Part shown: piece by piece, positions 19,072 through 28,927 of the stretch
How positions within the stretch are numbered: position 1 is the stretch's first letter
Layout: each line of letters begins with the position of its first letter
Origin: Photobacterium sp. TY1-4
GTDB lineage: Bacteria; Pseudomonadota; Gammaproteobacteria; Enterobacterales; Vibrionaceae
Direction: 5' to 3'
Length of the DNA: 64,000 nucleotides
Assembly (NCBI RefSeq): GCF_025398175.1
Contig: NZ_CP099734.1
Span: 248,001-312,000 of the forward strand
Notes under the pieces: generated by a model
The model's input: only the letters and a program-made list of their open reading frames with translations
What the model was told of the DNA's origin: nothing
Databases searched by the model: none
Position numbers and translations under genes: made by a program

Positions 19072-19941
19072 TTAGCCGAACTTGCCGGTTTCGATCAGCT
19101 GCTGGATCAGCGGGCCCATGATCAGCTCCATCGCGAAACTCATCTTGCCGCCCGGCACGACCAGGGTGTTGTGGCGCGACATGAACGAGCCCTGGATCAT
19201 CGCCAGCAGGTACGGGAAATCGACATTTTTGATCCCGCGAAAACGGATCACCACAAAGCTCTCATCCAGGCTCGGGATCGCCTTGGCGGTAAACGGGTTG
19301 GAGGTGTCGACCGTCGGCACGCGCTGGAAGTTGATATGGGTGCGTGAGAACTGCGGGGTAATGTAGTTGAGGTAGTCATCCATCGAACGGACCACGGAGT
19401 CCATCACGGCTTCGCGGGAATGACCCCGATCGCGGGTATCACGGACAATTTTCTGAATCCACTCCAGATTGACGATCGGCACCATGCCGATCAGCAGGTC
19501 GACATGCTGGGCGACATTGATATCGCCATCTACCACCCCACCGTGCAGTCCTTCATAGAACAACACATTGGTATTTTCCGGCAGATCCTGCCAGGGGGTA
19601 AAGGTGCCCGGCATTTGGTTGTAGGGCACGGCCTCATCGAAGGTGTGGAGATAACGGCGGAATTTGCCGCTGCCGTCATTGCCGTACTGGCGGAAAAAGT
19701 TTTCCAGTTGGGCAAAGTCATTGGCCTGAGGACCAAAGTAGCTGATATGCCGGCCTTGCTCTTTGGCCTTACGGATCTCGACGTCCATTTCCGGTCGGGT
19801 AAAGCGGTGGAAGCTGTCGCCTTCCAGCCAGGCCGCATTGATGCCCATCATATTGAACATTTTGCGAAAGGCTTCGGAAGTCGTCGACGTTCCGGCGCCC
19901 GAAGAGCCCGTAACGGCAATTATCGGATGTTTTGCAGACAT
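19072..19941 (-). CDS. prkB: Phosphoribulokinase-like protein PrkB
   Basis: 289 residues, same length as E. coli PrkB. The P-loop GSSGAGTSTT is at residues 11-20 and phosphoribulokinase-type segments (EGDSFHRFTRPEMD, FYEGLHGG) follow. No Calvin cycle is expected here, so the true substrate is unknown. The open frame extends to 19962, but MSAKHPIIAVTGSSGAG at 19941, with AGGG seven bases before, is the family start. In E. coli it also neighbours crp-yhfA. Confidence 0.92.
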   Translation of the reverse strand: MSAKHPIIAVTGSSGAGTSTTSEAFRKMFNMMGINAAWLEGDSFHRFTRPEMDVEIRKAKEQGRHISYFGPQANDFAQLENFFRQYGNDGSGKFRRYLHTFDEAVPYNQMPGTFTPWQDLPENTNVLFYEGLHGGVVDGDINVAQHVDLLIGMVPIVNLEWIQKIVRDTRDRGHSREAVMDSVVRSMDDYLNYITPQFSRTHINFQRVPTVDTSNPFTAKAIPSLDESFVVIRFRGIKNVDFPYLLAMIQGSFMSRHNTLVVPGGKMSFAMELIMGPLIQQLIETGKFG

Positions 19942-20049
19942 GACAAACCCTGTCGTTAACAATAACGGAAAGAGTTATTAACAGGCGAGCAGGGGGCAGG
20001 TCAAGCCGGATTGCTAAATTTGCAGGGGAGTCACCGCCGCCGGGCGGTG

Positions 20050-20268
20050 TTATGCGTCCAGTTGGCGGCGTAGTTTGATATCGACCGTTTCATGCAATTC
20101 GGAGAACACAATGACGGCATCACCGCTTTGCAGCTGGCGGCGAACATGGCTGACTTTCTCGGCCATCGTGAGCTCGCTTTCGCCGTAGTCGGTGCCTTCG
20201 CGCAGCACGAAATGTTCAATCAGGTTGGTCAGGGTTTCAGGATCGATGTCTTGCCAGGGAATAATCAT
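20050..20268 (-). CDS. yheU: UPF0270 protein YheU
   Basis: 72 residues, aligning along its length with E. coli YheU ([28 protein letters not shown] pattern). Small cytoplasmic protein of unknown function, always near yheT and prkB. Same strand as its neighbours, 108 bases before prkB. Confidence 0.9.
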   Translation of the reverse strand: MIIPWQDIDPETLTNLIEHFVLREGTDYGESELTMAEKVSHVRRQLQSGDAVIVFSELHETVDIKLRRQLDA

Positions 20269-20346
20269 TGCAAACTCTCCAGGGGATATTGAATTGGTCG
20301 ATTATATTGACAATTGCATCGCTTGTAGAGCCCCTTGGTTTCGCGC

Positions 20347-21369
20347 TCATCCGGCGGTGCCACGCTGTGTTGCATTGATCTGCACCGCGGCTCTGGCTTT
20401 GCCCTCGGCCCGGGCTTCAAACCAGGCCGGGACGGTCTGCTCAAGCCAGAACTGCGGCTTGTTCCACGATCCGGTGACGAACCCGACATGGCCGCCGTAC
20501 GGGCTGAGGTGATAGTCGATGTTCTCTGGGAGCGGCATCGTGGGGATCACGGCCGGGGTCATAAACGGATCGTCGGCGGCATGGATGATCCGCAGCGGGG
20601 TCGTGATGTGCTGGAGCTTGTCGAGTCCGCTGCATTGGCGGTAGTAGTCTTCGGCATCCCGGAAGCCGTGCAGGGGGGCGGTTACCCAGTCATCGAACTG
20701 GCGCAGCGTGCGGATGGCGTTGATCTGCTCAAGTGCCAGCGGCATCGCCTCCGGCAGGACCTGTACTTTCCGGCTCAGGGTTTTCTTCATCGAACCGAGC
20801 AGATATTGCTGGTAGAGCCGTGAGAAGCCCTGCTCGATCCGCGCCGAGCAGGAGGCCAGGTTCAGCGGCGGGGAGATCACCTGCGCCGCGGCAAACTCGC
20901 TGCGGTGTTGATGCTCGGCCAGGTAGTTGACCAGCATGTTGCCGCCGAGCGAGACGCCGATCCCCCACAGCGGGTTCGTTGGAAACTGCTGCCGCAGCCA
21001 GCGCAGGAAGAAGGCGGCATCGCTGGTTTCCCCGGAGTGGTAACTGCGCGCCAGACGGTTGATCTCGCCGCTGCAGCCGCGAAAGTGCATCATTACCCCG
21101 AGCCAGCCCCGGCGTTTTGCCGCGTAGAGCAGGCCGTTGGCATACGGGCTGTGAAAGCTGCCTTCTAGGCCGTGAAACAGCACCAGGATCGGCTGGTCGT
21201 TCGGGTAGTCCTGGCCGGGACCGGTCCAGGCGAGGTCGAGAAAATCGCCATCCGGGGTTTCAATCCGCTGGGTCAGCGGAGTAAAGAGCGGAGCGCGGCG
21301 CAACAAGCGCGGCAGCAGGGTTTGCAGATGGGCATTGCGCAGGCCACTGGCCGGTTCAAAAGGGGTCAT
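20347..21369 (-). CDS. yheT: Alpha/beta hydrolase YheT
   Basis: 340 residues. Alpha/beta-hydrolase fold with the oxyanion region LFHGLEGSFHSPYANG, nucleophile elbow GVSLGGNML (Ser), acid in HAADDPFMTP and the histidine in YGGHVGF. The family (UPF0017/AB_hydrolase_4) includes esterases acting on short acyl esters; the natural substrate is unknown. The N-terminus FEPASGLRNAHLQTLLPRL is typical. It is downstream of the TIGR02444 gene (56-base gap). Confidence 0.92.
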   Translation of the reverse strand: MTPFEPASGLRNAHLQTLLPRLLRRAPLFTPLTQRIETPDGDFLDLAWTGPGQDYPNDQPILVLFHGLEGSFHSPYANGLLYAAKRRGWLGVMMHFRGCSGEINRLARSYHSGETSDAAFFLRWLRQQFPTNPLWGIGVSLGGNMLVNYLAEHQHRSEFAAAQVISPPLNLASCSARIEQGFSRLYQQYLLGSMKKTLSRKVQVLPEAMPLALEQINAIRTLRQFDDWVTAPLHGFRDAEDYYRQCSGLDKLQHITTPLRIIHAADDPFMTPAVIPTMPLPENIDYHLSPYGGHVGFVTGSWNKPQFWLEQTVPAWFEARAEGKARAAVQINATQRGTAG

Positions 21370-21425
21370 GTGCTCGCCTGACGTTGTTCGAAGATTCTTT
21401 TGGGTGTTATAGCACAGCTGGCGGC

Positions 21426-21965
21426 TCAGGGTGAGTCCTTGTGTTGCTCGCCCCGGAGCTGTTGCAACAGCGCCGATGGCAGGCCGAGGTGGCGCCCGTA
21501 CTCGTGCAGGTTGCTATTGTCTTCGTGCAGGTTGCCACCGCATTGCCGTGGGCTGCCGGAAAAGGCCGCCGGGCGCAGGGGCAATTGGGACAGCTGGGTG
21601 AGCAGGGCTTGCTGTTGGCGTTGCTCGAGGGTGAGCTCAAAGTTGAGCAGCTGCTGGTAGCCAGCCGGGTCGAGCCGGGGTTTGAGTGCGCGGCGCATAG
21701 CGCGGTAGGAGGTGAGCAGCGCATCGGTATCTTTTAGTGCCTCGTCAAGCTGTGCCAGGCCATCTTCGGGCAAGAGCAGCGCCTGGGTGTCGAGCCAGTG
21801 TAGTAGCAAAGCCAGGTTGACATTGCCGTGATGGCGGTCTTGCAGGGCAAGGCAGGCCGCTTCAACGCCGGGATGGGCATAGTGCGCCAGGCAGAAGGGC
21901 CAGAACCCGGCCGATTTGGGCCGGGTCTGAGGTTGGGGCTGAGTCCGGGGCTTGGCGTCAGCCAT
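21426..21965 (-). CDS. TIGR02444 (DUF2390) family protein
   Basis: 179 residues. The segment FWPFCLAHYAHPGVEAACLALQDRHHGNVNLALLLHWLD is typical of TIGR02444, all-helical cytoplasmic proteins of unknown function found beside yheS in Vibrionaceae and relatives (given here only as family recognition). It overlaps the yheS stop by 8 bases, so it is probably translated together with that ATPase. Confidence 0.85.
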   Translation of the reverse strand: MADAKPRTQPQPQTRPKSAGFWPFCLAHYAHPGVEAACLALQDRHHGNVNLALLLHWLDTQALLLPEDGLAQLDEALKDTDALLTSYRAMRRALKPRLDPAGYQQLLNFELTLEQRQQQALLTQLSQLPLRPAAFSGSPRQCGGNLHEDNSNLHEYGRHLGLPSALLQQLRGEQHKDSP

Positions 21966-23877
21966 TAAACTCGGCTTCCATGGCTTCCAACTGCTCCTGT
22001 AGCGCCATCCATGTCATCTCGACATCTTCGAGCGCCGATTTGGCATCGCCCTGGCGTTGCAATTGCTCGTTGAGGCGGGCTTTGTTGTCGGCGTCATAAA
22101 TGCTCGGGTCTGACAGCTGGGCTTCGGCATCGCTGATCTGAGCCATCAGTTTTTCTATCTGCTGGTCGAGCTTGTCGATTTGCTTGCGCAGCGGCGCGGT
22201 TTGTTTGCGGAACTCCGCTTCCAGCCGTTTTTGCTCTTTGCGTGAGGCGGCACTGTTGTCCTTGCTGGCTTCCGGCTTAGCGGCCTGTTGTTCGCGGCGC
22301 TCGTTGCGTTGCTGCTCAGTCAGCCACTTGTGATAGTCGTGCAGATCGCCGTTGAACGGTTCGACCTTCTGATCGTGCACTAAGTACAGATCATCGGTGG
22401 TGGCCCGCAACAGATACCGGTCGTGGCTGACAATCACCATGGCGCCTTCATAGGACTGTAGGGCCAGGGTCAGGGCCTGGCGCATATCGAGATCCAGGTG
22501 GTTGGTCGGTTCATCGAGCAGCAACAGGTTCGGGCGCTGCCACACGATCAGGGCCAGCACCAGGCGGGCTTTTTCGCCGCCGGAGAACGGGCCGACCGGC
22601 TCCAGGGCCTTGTCCCCCTGAAAGCCAAAGCTGCCGAGATAGTCGCGCAGTTGTTGCTCGGTCGCCTGCGGGGCGATGCGCACCATGTGCTGCACCGGGG
22701 TGTCTTCCAGATACAGGGTTTCCAGCTGGTGCTGGGCGAAGTAGCCGATTTTGACCCCTTGCGAGTAGGTCAGATCGCCCGCTTTAGCCGGCAGCTCACC
22801 GGACAGCAGCTTGATCAGGGTGGATTTACCGGCGCCGTTGCGCCCGAGCAGGCCGATCCGGCTGCCCGGCACCAGGTTGAGACGGATGTTGTCCAGGATC
22901 AGGGTGTCGCCGTAGCCGGCCATCACCTGATCCATCATCAGGATCGGGTTCGGCAGGGCCGCCGGTTCGCGAAATTCAAAATTGAACGGGTTATCGAACT
23001 GGGCCGGCAGCACTTTTTCCATCCGCTCCAGCGCTTTGATCCGGCTCTGGGCCTGACGGGCCTTGCTGGCTTTGTAGCGGAAGCGGTCGATGTAGGACTG
23101 CATGTGCGCCATTTGCTTCTGCTGCTTCTGGAACATCGCCTGTTGCAGGATCATCTTTTCTGCCCGCTGGGTTTCAAACGATGAGTAGTTGCCGGTGTAG
23201 CTGTTCAGGGTCTCGTTCTCGATATGGATGATCCGTCCGACCACAGGATCGAGGAAATCGCGGTCGTGGGAGATCAGCACCAGGGTGCCACGGTAGCTTT
23301 GCAGCCATTTTTCCAGCCACATTACGGCATCGAGATCCAGGTGGTTGGTCGGCTCATCGAGCAGCAGGAGATCTGAGCGGCACAGCAGCGCCTGCGCCAG
23401 GTTGAGGCGCATCCGCCAGCCCCCGGAGAACTGGGTCAGGTGCCAGTCCATCTGCGCCTGGGAAAACCCCAGGCCGTCGAGCAGCTCGGCGGCGCGGGCA
23501 CGGATACTGTAGCCGCCGATGGTATCGAGCTTGCCGTGCAGCTCGGCCACACGGGTGCCTTGATCCGCCGCTTCGGCAGCCGCTAACGCCTGCTCCAACT
23601 GACGGTATTCCCGGTCGCCGTCAATCACATATTCAATGGCGCTGCGTTCAAGTGCCGGGGTTTCCTGGGCCACCCAGGCCAGCTCCCAGTGGGCCGGCAG
23701 CTGACTGGTACCGGCATCGACACTGAGTTCACCTTTCAGTAACGCAAACAGGGTAGACTTGCCGCAGCCGTTTTTGCCGACCAGGCCGACTTTGTCACCA
23801 GGGTGAATGGTGGCTGAGGCATTGTTGAGAAGGGCTTTGCCGCCCCGTAAGAGCTGAATATCCGAAAAGGTAATCAT
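21958..23877 (-). CDS. yheS: ABC-F family ATPase YheS
   Basis: 639 residues. Soluble ABC-F protein with two nucleotide-binding domains and no membrane segments; such proteins act on ribosomes. First domain: Walker A VGKNGCGKST, signature FSGGWRMRL. Second: Walker A LGRNGAGKST, signature FSGGEKARLVLAL. A linker with FETQRAEK lies between, and a charged coiled-coil tail follows (about 540-635). The open frame runs up to 24027, but MITFSDIQLLRGGKALL at 23877 is the family start. Confidence 0.93.
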   Translation of the reverse strand: MITFSDIQLLRGGKALLNNASATIHPGDKVGLVGKNGCGKSTLFALLKGELSVDAGTSQLPAHWELAWVAQETPALERSAIEYVIDGDREYRQLEQALAAAEAADQGTRVAELHGKLDTIGGYSIRARAAELLDGLGFSQAQMDWHLTQFSGGWRMRLNLAQALLCRSDLLLLDEPTNHLDLDAVMWLEKWLQSYRGTLVLISHDRDFLDPVVGRIIHIENETLNSYTGNYSSFETQRAEKMILQQAMFQKQQKQMAHMQSYIDRFRYKASKARQAQSRIKALERMEKVLPAQFDNPFNFEFREPAALPNPILMMDQVMAGYGDTLILDNIRLNLVPGSRIGLLGRNGAGKSTLIKLLSGELPAKAGDLTYSQGVKIGYFAQHQLETLYLEDTPVQHMVRIAPQATEQQLRDYLGSFGFQGDKALEPVGPFSGGEKARLVLALIVWQRPNLLLLDEPTNHLDLDMRQALTLALQSYEGAMVIVSHDRYLLRATTDDLYLVHDQKVEPFNGDLHDYHKWLTEQQRNERREQQAAKPEASKDNSAASRKEQKRLEAEFRKQTAPLRKQIDKLDQQIEKLMAQISDAEAQLSDPSIYDADNKARLNEQLQRQGDAKSALEDVEMTWMALQEQLEAMEAEFNG

Positions 23878-24108
23878 CAACAGTATCGGGGTAGCCCCGC
23901 TCCGCAAAAGTGCACGAAATGAGCGGCAGTCTATACCAAACCCTGGCGGACTGCTAACTTGAAGACGTGAACCGCACGATATTGCAACAGATCCCGTTAT
24001 GAGTGCAGATTCATGCCACCAGAGCACTGCATTTCTGTATGATGGAAGTGCGCTGCCTTATCGACGTTCTCCCTGCATCCGGCGCCGCAGGTCAATCAAA
24101 GGGAAGTT

Positions 24109-24699
24109 ATGACCACGCAAGAACAACCAAGCCACGACCCACAGCTGCCACGGATCCTGGTGATTTATGCCCACCCGGATCCGCAGGAATCGGTCGCGAA
24201 CCGCGCCATGATCCGCGGGATCGCGGATCTGCCGCATGTCACCATTCACGATCTTTACGGAGCCTACCCGAATTTCTTTATTGATGTCAGCCAGGAGCGG
24301 CAGTTGATCCGCCAGCATGACATCATCGTGTTCCAGCATCCGCTCTATATGTACTCCTGCCCGGCGCTGCTCAAGGAATGGATCGATACCGTGCTGAGCA
24401 AAGGGTTTGCCCATGGGGACGGCACGGACACCATCGGCAAGCACTGGCGTTCGGTGATCACCACCGGCGGGGCGGCGGAAGCCTATACCCCGGATGGCTA
24501 TAACCGCTGTACGGTGGCGGAGATCCTGCGCCCGTTCGAGCTGTGTGCCGATTTGTGCCAGATGACCTGGATTGAGCCGCTGACGTTGCACTGGGCGCGG
24601 CGGATCCCGGCGCTGGAGCTGACCCAGCATGTGGCCACCTACCGGGCGTGGCTGGCGAACCCTTTCCACACGGCGCAGGAGATGACAGATGGCGAGTGA
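24109..24699 (+). CDS. kefG: KefG, ancillary protein of the KefB potassium efflux system
   Basis: 196 residues. Flavodoxin-like/NQO-type fold: [19 protein letters not shown] at the N-terminus binds the flavin phosphate, and [19 protein letters not shown] is typical of the family. KefG binds the cytoplasmic side of KefB and is needed for full glutathione-gated K+ efflux during electrophile stress. It overlaps kefB by 11 bases. AAGGGAAG before the ATG is the ribosome binding site. Confidence 0.93.
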   Translation: MTTQEQPSHDPQLPRILVIYAHPDPQESVANRAMIRGIADLPHVTIHDLYGAYPNFFIDVSQERQLIRQHDIIVFQHPLYMYSCPALLKEWIDTVLSKGFAHGDGTDTIGKHWRSVITTGGAAEAYTPDGYNRCTVAEILRPFELCADLCQMTWIEPLTLHWARRIPALELTQHVATYRAWLANPFHTAQEMTDGE

Positions 24700-26494
24700 T
24701 GTATTGTCGGTCAGTGTGGTCTTTCTGGCTGCGGCTGTGGTCGCGGTGCCGATTGCCCAGCGTCTGGGCCTGGGATCGGTGTTGGGCTATCTGCTGGCGG
24801 GGATCGCGATTGGCCCCTGGGGGCTGAGGCTGATTTCCGATGTCGACGCAATTTTGCATTTTTCCGAATTCGGGGTGGTGCTGCTGCTGTTTTTGATTGG
24901 GTTGGAGCTCAATCCCAAGAAGCTGTGGCAGATGCGCAAGCCGATCCTCGGGCTCGGCGGCAGCCAGGTGGTGGTGACCAGCGCGGTGATTGCGGCGCTG
25001 GTGATGGCCAGCAGCCATTATTTCCCGGAGATCAGCTGGCGTGATGCGCTGGTGGTCGGGATGGGGCTGGCGTTGTCCTCGACCGCGATTGCCCTGCGGG
25101 TAATTGAAGAGCAGAGCCTCGGCGGCAGTGAAACCGGTCAGGCCGGGTTTGCAGTGTTGCTGTTTCAGGATATCGCGGTGATCCCGATGCTGGCGGTGCT
25201 GCCGGCACTGGCCGGGGGCGGCGGCGGCAGCTGGCTCGATTTTGCCTGGATGATCGGGGGGATTGTGGCCCTGCTGGTCGGCGGCCATTTCCTGCTCCGG
25301 CCGCTGTTTCGCTGGGTGGTGGTCAGCGGGGTGCGGGAGCTGTTTAACGTCGCGGCCCTGTTGCTGGTGATCGGCATTGCGCTAGGGATGCAGTCGCTGG
25401 GCCTGTCGATGGCGCTGGGGACGTTCCTTGCCGGGGTGCTGCTGGCCGAGAGTGAATACCGCCACGAGCTGGAAATTGCCATTGAGCCGTTCAAAGGTTT
25501 GCTCCTCGGTCTGTTTTTTATCTCGGTGGGGATGGCGGTCAATCTAGGGCTGCTGCTTCAGTATCCGTTGCAGATCCTGGCGGCGGTGATTGCGCTGGTG
25601 TGCGTCAAGGGCCTGCTGCTTTACGGCCTGGCGCGGTTGTTCGGGATCCGCGCCAAGTCGCGCAGCCAGATGGCGGCAATTCTCAGCCAGGGCGGGGAAT
25701 TCGCTTTTGTCCTGTTTACGGCGGCGATGGGCGAGGGGCTGCTGGGCACGCAGTTGTCTTCGTTCTTGCTGGTGGTGGTCAGTATCTCGATGATGACCAC
25801 CCCGCTGGTGCTGCTGTTGCAGGAGAAATGGTTCATCCGCACCTTCAAGGCCGAAGCCGAAGAGGCGATGGAAAGCGATGTGATTGATCGCGAGCCGCGG
25901 GTGATCATTACCGGGTTTGGCCGCTTCGGCCAGGTGGTGGGGCGGTTGCTGTTTGCCAACAAAATCCGGGTCACGGTATTGGAACGGGATCCGAGTCAGA
26001 TCCAGTTCCTGCGTAAATTCGGCTATAAGGTTTATTATGGCGATGCGACGCAGCTGGATTTATTGCGTGCTGCCGGGGCTGATAAGGCCGAAGCCATTAT
26101 TATCTGTACCGATGAACCGGATGAAGTGATGAAGGTGGTGCTGCTGTGTCAGCAGTATTTTCCTCAGCTCAAAATCCTGGCCCGGGCCCGTAGCCGGGTG
26201 GAGGCACATCAGTTGCTGGGGCACGGGGTGGAGCACTTCTCGCGGGAAACCTTTGCCGGAGCCCTTGATTTGGGGCGCCAAGCCCTTATATCTCTCGGCA
26301 TGCACCCGTATAAGGCTCAGCGGGCTGAGGCGCATTTTCGTAAACTGGATACAACAGCCCTGCGTGATTTGCTGCCGCAGCATTCCGAAGACGTTCACTT
26401 AGCCTCGCGGGCCAAAGAGGCCCGCAAAGAGCTGGAAGAGATCTTCGATCGGGAGATGCGCGGTGAGCAAGAGCGGCACAACGGCTGGGATTAA
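24689..26494 (+). CDS. kefB: KefB, glutathione-regulated potassium efflux protein
   Basis: 601 residues. A CPA2-type membrane domain with about 12 helices (residues 1-375, with [11 protein letters not shown] and [12 protein letters not shown] motifs) is followed by a Rossmann RCK_N domain (about 395-520, [13 protein letters not shown]). Glutathione adducts activate K+/H+ exchange, acidifying the cytoplasm to protect against electrophiles. Co-translated with kefG. Confidence 0.94.
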   Translation: MASDVLSVSVVFLAAAVVAVPIAQRLGLGSVLGYLLAGIAIGPWGLRLISDVDAILHFSEFGVVLLLFLIGLELNPKKLWQMRKPILGLGGSQVVVTSAVIAALVMASSHYFPEISWRDALVVGMGLALSSTAIALRVIEEQSLGGSETGQAGFAVLLFQDIAVIPMLAVLPALAGGGGGSWLDFAWMIGGIVALLVGGHFLLRPLFRWVVVSGVRELFNVAALLLVIGIALGMQSLGLSMALGTFLAGVLLAESEYRHELEIAIEPFKGLLLGLFFISVGMAVNLGLLLQYPLQILAAVIALVCVKGLLLYGLARLFGIRAKSRSQMAAILSQGGEFAFVLFTAAMGEGLLGTQLSSFLLVVVSISMMTTPLVLLLQEKWFIRTFKAEAEEAMESDVIDREPRVIITGFGRFGQVVGRLLFANKIRVTVLERDPSQIQFLRKFGYKVYYGDATQLDLLRAAGADKAEAIIICTDEPDEVMKVVLLCQQYFPQLKILARARSRVEAHQLLGHGVEHFSRETFAGALDLGRQALISLGMHPYKAQRAEAHFRKLDTTALRDLLPQHSEDVHLASRAKEARKELEEIFDREMRGEQERHNGWD

Positions 26495-26536
26495 CCAAGG
26501 CTGCGTTGGCGCAGCCGGTGAACAAGGAATGGGGTG

Positions 26537-26746
26537 ATGGCAAAGAAACGATTTATTGCCGGTGCGGTTTGCCCGCAATGCCAGCAGAAGGATACCCTGC
26601 GCTGGTGGCAGGAACATGAGATGGAGCGGGTAGAGTGTGTTGCCTGTGATTATAGCGACAGCCGGGCGCCGCAGGCGGTGGAAGCCAGCGAGCAGCTGTC
26701 GCAGCAAACCAAAGATCAAGTAATTGGGATCTTTAAACCGGAATAA
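26537..26746 (+). CDS. yheV: YheV, zinc-ribbon small protein
   Basis: 69 residues. A DUF2387-type protein with a zinc ribbon formed by CPQC (near residue 12) and CVAC (near residue 37). Function unknown. A GTG directly before the ATG is also in frame. The ATG at 26537 with AAGGAATGG upstream is preferred. It follows kefB by 42 bases, as in E. coli. Confidence 0.88.
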   Translation: MAKKRFIAGAVCPQCQQKDTLRWWQEHEMERVECVACDYSDSRAPQAVEASEQLSQQTKDQVIGIFKPE

Positions 26747-26871
26747 CGACGTGGGGATTGGCATCCGGCCCCCTTTATCCGTTATGATGCGGGAAGATTT
26801 ACACCGGGTACGGCTGGGCTGGCGAGCGCCGCAAGGCCGATACTCACTCAACATCCGATATTGGAGTGAAC

Positions 26872-27420
26872 ATGAAAGTCGCTAAAGACATCGTAGTAAG
26901 CCTGGCTTATCAAGTGAAAACTGAAGATGGCGTGGTAGTCGATCAGTCAACTGCTGAAGCACCACTGGATTACCTTCACGGCCACAACAACCTGATTGTG
27001 GGTCTGGAGAAGGCACTGGAAGGTCGTGAAGCCGGCGAGAAATTCGAAGTGACCGTTGCTCCGGAAGAAGCTTATGGCGAGCATATGGATGAAATGGTTC
27101 AGCGTGTTCCAGCGGATGTATTCCAGGGCGTTGACGAAATCACTGTGGGTATGCGCTTCCTGGCGGATACTGATCAGGGTCCGATCCCGGTTGAAGTTAC
27201 TGAAGTTGATGGCGACCACGTGGTGGTTGACGGCAACCACATGCTGGCCGGCCAGACGCTGACGTTTGCTGCAGAAGTTGTTGCGCTGCGTGAAGCGACT
27301 GAAGAAGAAATCGCCCACGGCCACATCCACCAGGGTGGCGGTTGCTGCGGTGGCGGTAGCTGCGGTGATCACGACCACGGTCACGATCATGACCACGAAG
27401 GTGGTTGCTGCTCGCACTAA
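26872..27420 (+). CDS. slyD: SlyD, FKBP-type peptidyl-prolyl isomerase and metallochaperone
   Basis: 182 residues. FKBP domain with inserted flap (about 1-148) acting as prolyl isomerase and chaperone, followed by a Cys/His-rich tail with CCGGGSC and alternating His-Asp that binds Ni2+ and feeds hydrogenase or urease maturation where present. The upstream GTG at 26866 is in frame, but the ATG at 26872 with TTGGAGTG before it is the family start. Confidence 0.96.
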   Translation: MKVAKDIVVSLAYQVKTEDGVVVDQSTAEAPLDYLHGHNNLIVGLEKALEGREAGEKFEVTVAPEEAYGEHMDEMVQRVPADVFQGVDEITVGMRFLADTDQGPIPVEVTEVDGDHVVVDGNHMLAGQTLTFAAEVVALREATEEEIAHGHIHQGGGCCGGGSCGDHDHGHDHDHEGGCCSH

Positions 27421-27443
27421 GCCATCGGGCTTAGCCAAGCATG

Positions 27444-27472
27444 AAAAAAGGAAGCCGAGGCTTCCTTTTTTT
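27444..27472. terminator. Bidirectional terminator between slyD and slyX
   Basis: Stem A6-GGAAGC / GCTTCC-T6 with loop CGAG, symmetrical A and T runs, between convergent slyD and slyX. Confidence 0.9.
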
Positions 27473-27523
27473 GATCCAATTCTACCTTGAAATCCGCCTT
27501 GACATGCGGATGGGAGCCACGAC

Positions 27524-27745
27524 TCAGTAATGGGGCGGCGGGGTTTCTTCTGACTCACTGGCCATATTGGATGGCTCCATCCCTTTGACTTTTCCGACCA
27601 GAAACTGCAGTTGCGTGTGCATTTTGTCGATCGCAAACTGCTGCTGGGTCAGTGCCTGGTTGAGCTCTTCAATGGTCTGCTCCTGAAACGCCTGCTTCAT
27701 TTCCAGCTCATCGATCTGGGCCTGTAATTTTTCAATCTCGGTCAT
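27524..27745 (-). CDS. slyX: SlyX family protein
   Basis: 73 residues. [19 protein letters not shown] and further heptads form one coiled coil over residues 1-50, with an acidic proline-rich tail ending PPPHY, the SlyX pattern. Function unknown. The start at 27745 replaces a longer open frame. It lies 16 bases after the WD40 lipoprotein gene, on the same strand, so they are likely one transcript. Confidence 0.9.
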   Translation of the reverse strand: MTEIEKLQAQIDELEMKQAFQEQTIEELNQALTQQQFAIDKMHTQLQFLVGKVKGMEPSNMASESEETPPPHY

Positions 27746-27761
27746 AGGGCAAAGAGGTCCG

Positions 27762-28739
27762 TTATTTGGTGGTCCAGGCCTGGGCAATGCCGGCGGAGGT
27801 GCCGGAGATCACCTGCCCGTCTGGGGTAATGGCGACATCATACACCACTGCTGCCGGGGGTCGAGTGTCTTGTTGCGGGGCGGCTTCCCAGCGACCGAGG
27901 TTTTCGCCGGTGGCGGTATCCCACAGTTCGACGCGCCGGGCCGGAGTGCCGGTCGCCAGCCAGTGGCCGTCATCAGAAAACCGGGCGCTGGAGAGGTTTT
28001 GCTGGCGCAGGCGGACCGCCAGTTCGGCTTGTTTGTCCCCGGAATCCAGGCGCCAAAGATAGATGTCATTGCCGCCATCGGCCGTCAGGGCCAGCTTACC
28101 GTCGCGCTGCAGCGCCACCCGGCTGATCCGCGAATTGTGGGCAAACTGGTAGATCACCTGGCCGGTTTGGGTATCCCACAGGTAGGCATTGTGGTCATTG
28201 CCGCCGGACAGGGCATACTGGCCATTGGCCGACAGGGCGACAGAATTGACTTTTTCCCGGTGGGCAAGGAACTCCAGGCGACGACCGGTGCCTAAGTCGA
28301 CGTACATTGCCTTCCCGTTCGATAACCCGAGCAGGACATGCTGGCCGTTATTGGCGATATCGACATCGCGGATGATCCCGTCGGAAACCGACCAGAGCCC
28401 GTCGGATTGCCCCCAGGCCAGGTCCCAGACTGCAAAATTTTGTGCGGTGGCCGTAATGGCGAAACGGTGGTTGTCGGAGATCCGGCTCGACAGGACCGGA
28501 TTGTGATGTGGATCTTGAGAACCAAAATCAGCTAACCTTTTGTTTTGCTGTAAGTCCCACAGCACGATACCTTGTTGCGTCGTATGAAAAAGGGCAAACC
28601 GGCCATCCCGGCTGAGGCTGAAGCTGGTGGCGCCTTCCGGAGCCAGCTCCCAGCGCTGACTTTCAGAACCTGAAAAAAAACAGCCGGTCAGGATGAACAG
28701 TGCCAAAATAATGCTTAAGACTGGAATATTTTTGCGCAT
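27762..28739 (-). CDS. WD40-repeat lipoprotein
   Basis: 325 residues. A lipoprotein signal with a canonical lipobox L-T-G-C (cysteine 20) is followed by a beta-propeller of WD40-type repeats, visible as recurring blades such as [53 protein letters not shown] and [11 protein letters not shown]. The second residue after the cysteine is not Asp, which suggests outer-membrane sorting. Such proteins occur at this place in Vibrionaceae; function unknown. The longer open frame (to 29228) is not supported. Confidence 0.85.
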   Translation of the reverse strand: MRKNIPVLSIILALFILTGCFFSGSESQRWELAPEGATSFSLSRDGRFALFHTTQQGIVLWDLQQNKRLADFGSQDPHHNPVLSSRISDNHRFAITATAQNFAVWDLAWGQSDGLWSVSDGIIRDVDIANNGQHVLLGLSNGKAMYVDLGTGRRLEFLAHREKVNSVALSANGQYALSGGNDHNAYLWDTQTGQVIYQFAHNSRISRVALQRDGKLALTADGGNDIYLWRLDSGDKQAELAVRLRQQNLSSARFSDDGHWLATGTPARRVELWDTATGENLGRWEAAPQQDTRPPAAVVYDVAITPDGQVISGTSAGIAQAWTTK

Positions 28740-28927
28740 TACGTCAGGTTCCGGTTGCTGGGCGAGCGATAGATTCGGCAGTTTGAGTAAGTGACTGATT
28801 AAAAATGAATAAGGCAGTGACTTACTCCGGTTGCTATTAGTATATTGATATAGCGCGCTTTTCACACCTATTGCGGAAAGCCGGAGATAAATTTGAGGCA
28901 TCCCCTCAGTAAATGATGGAGAAATAC

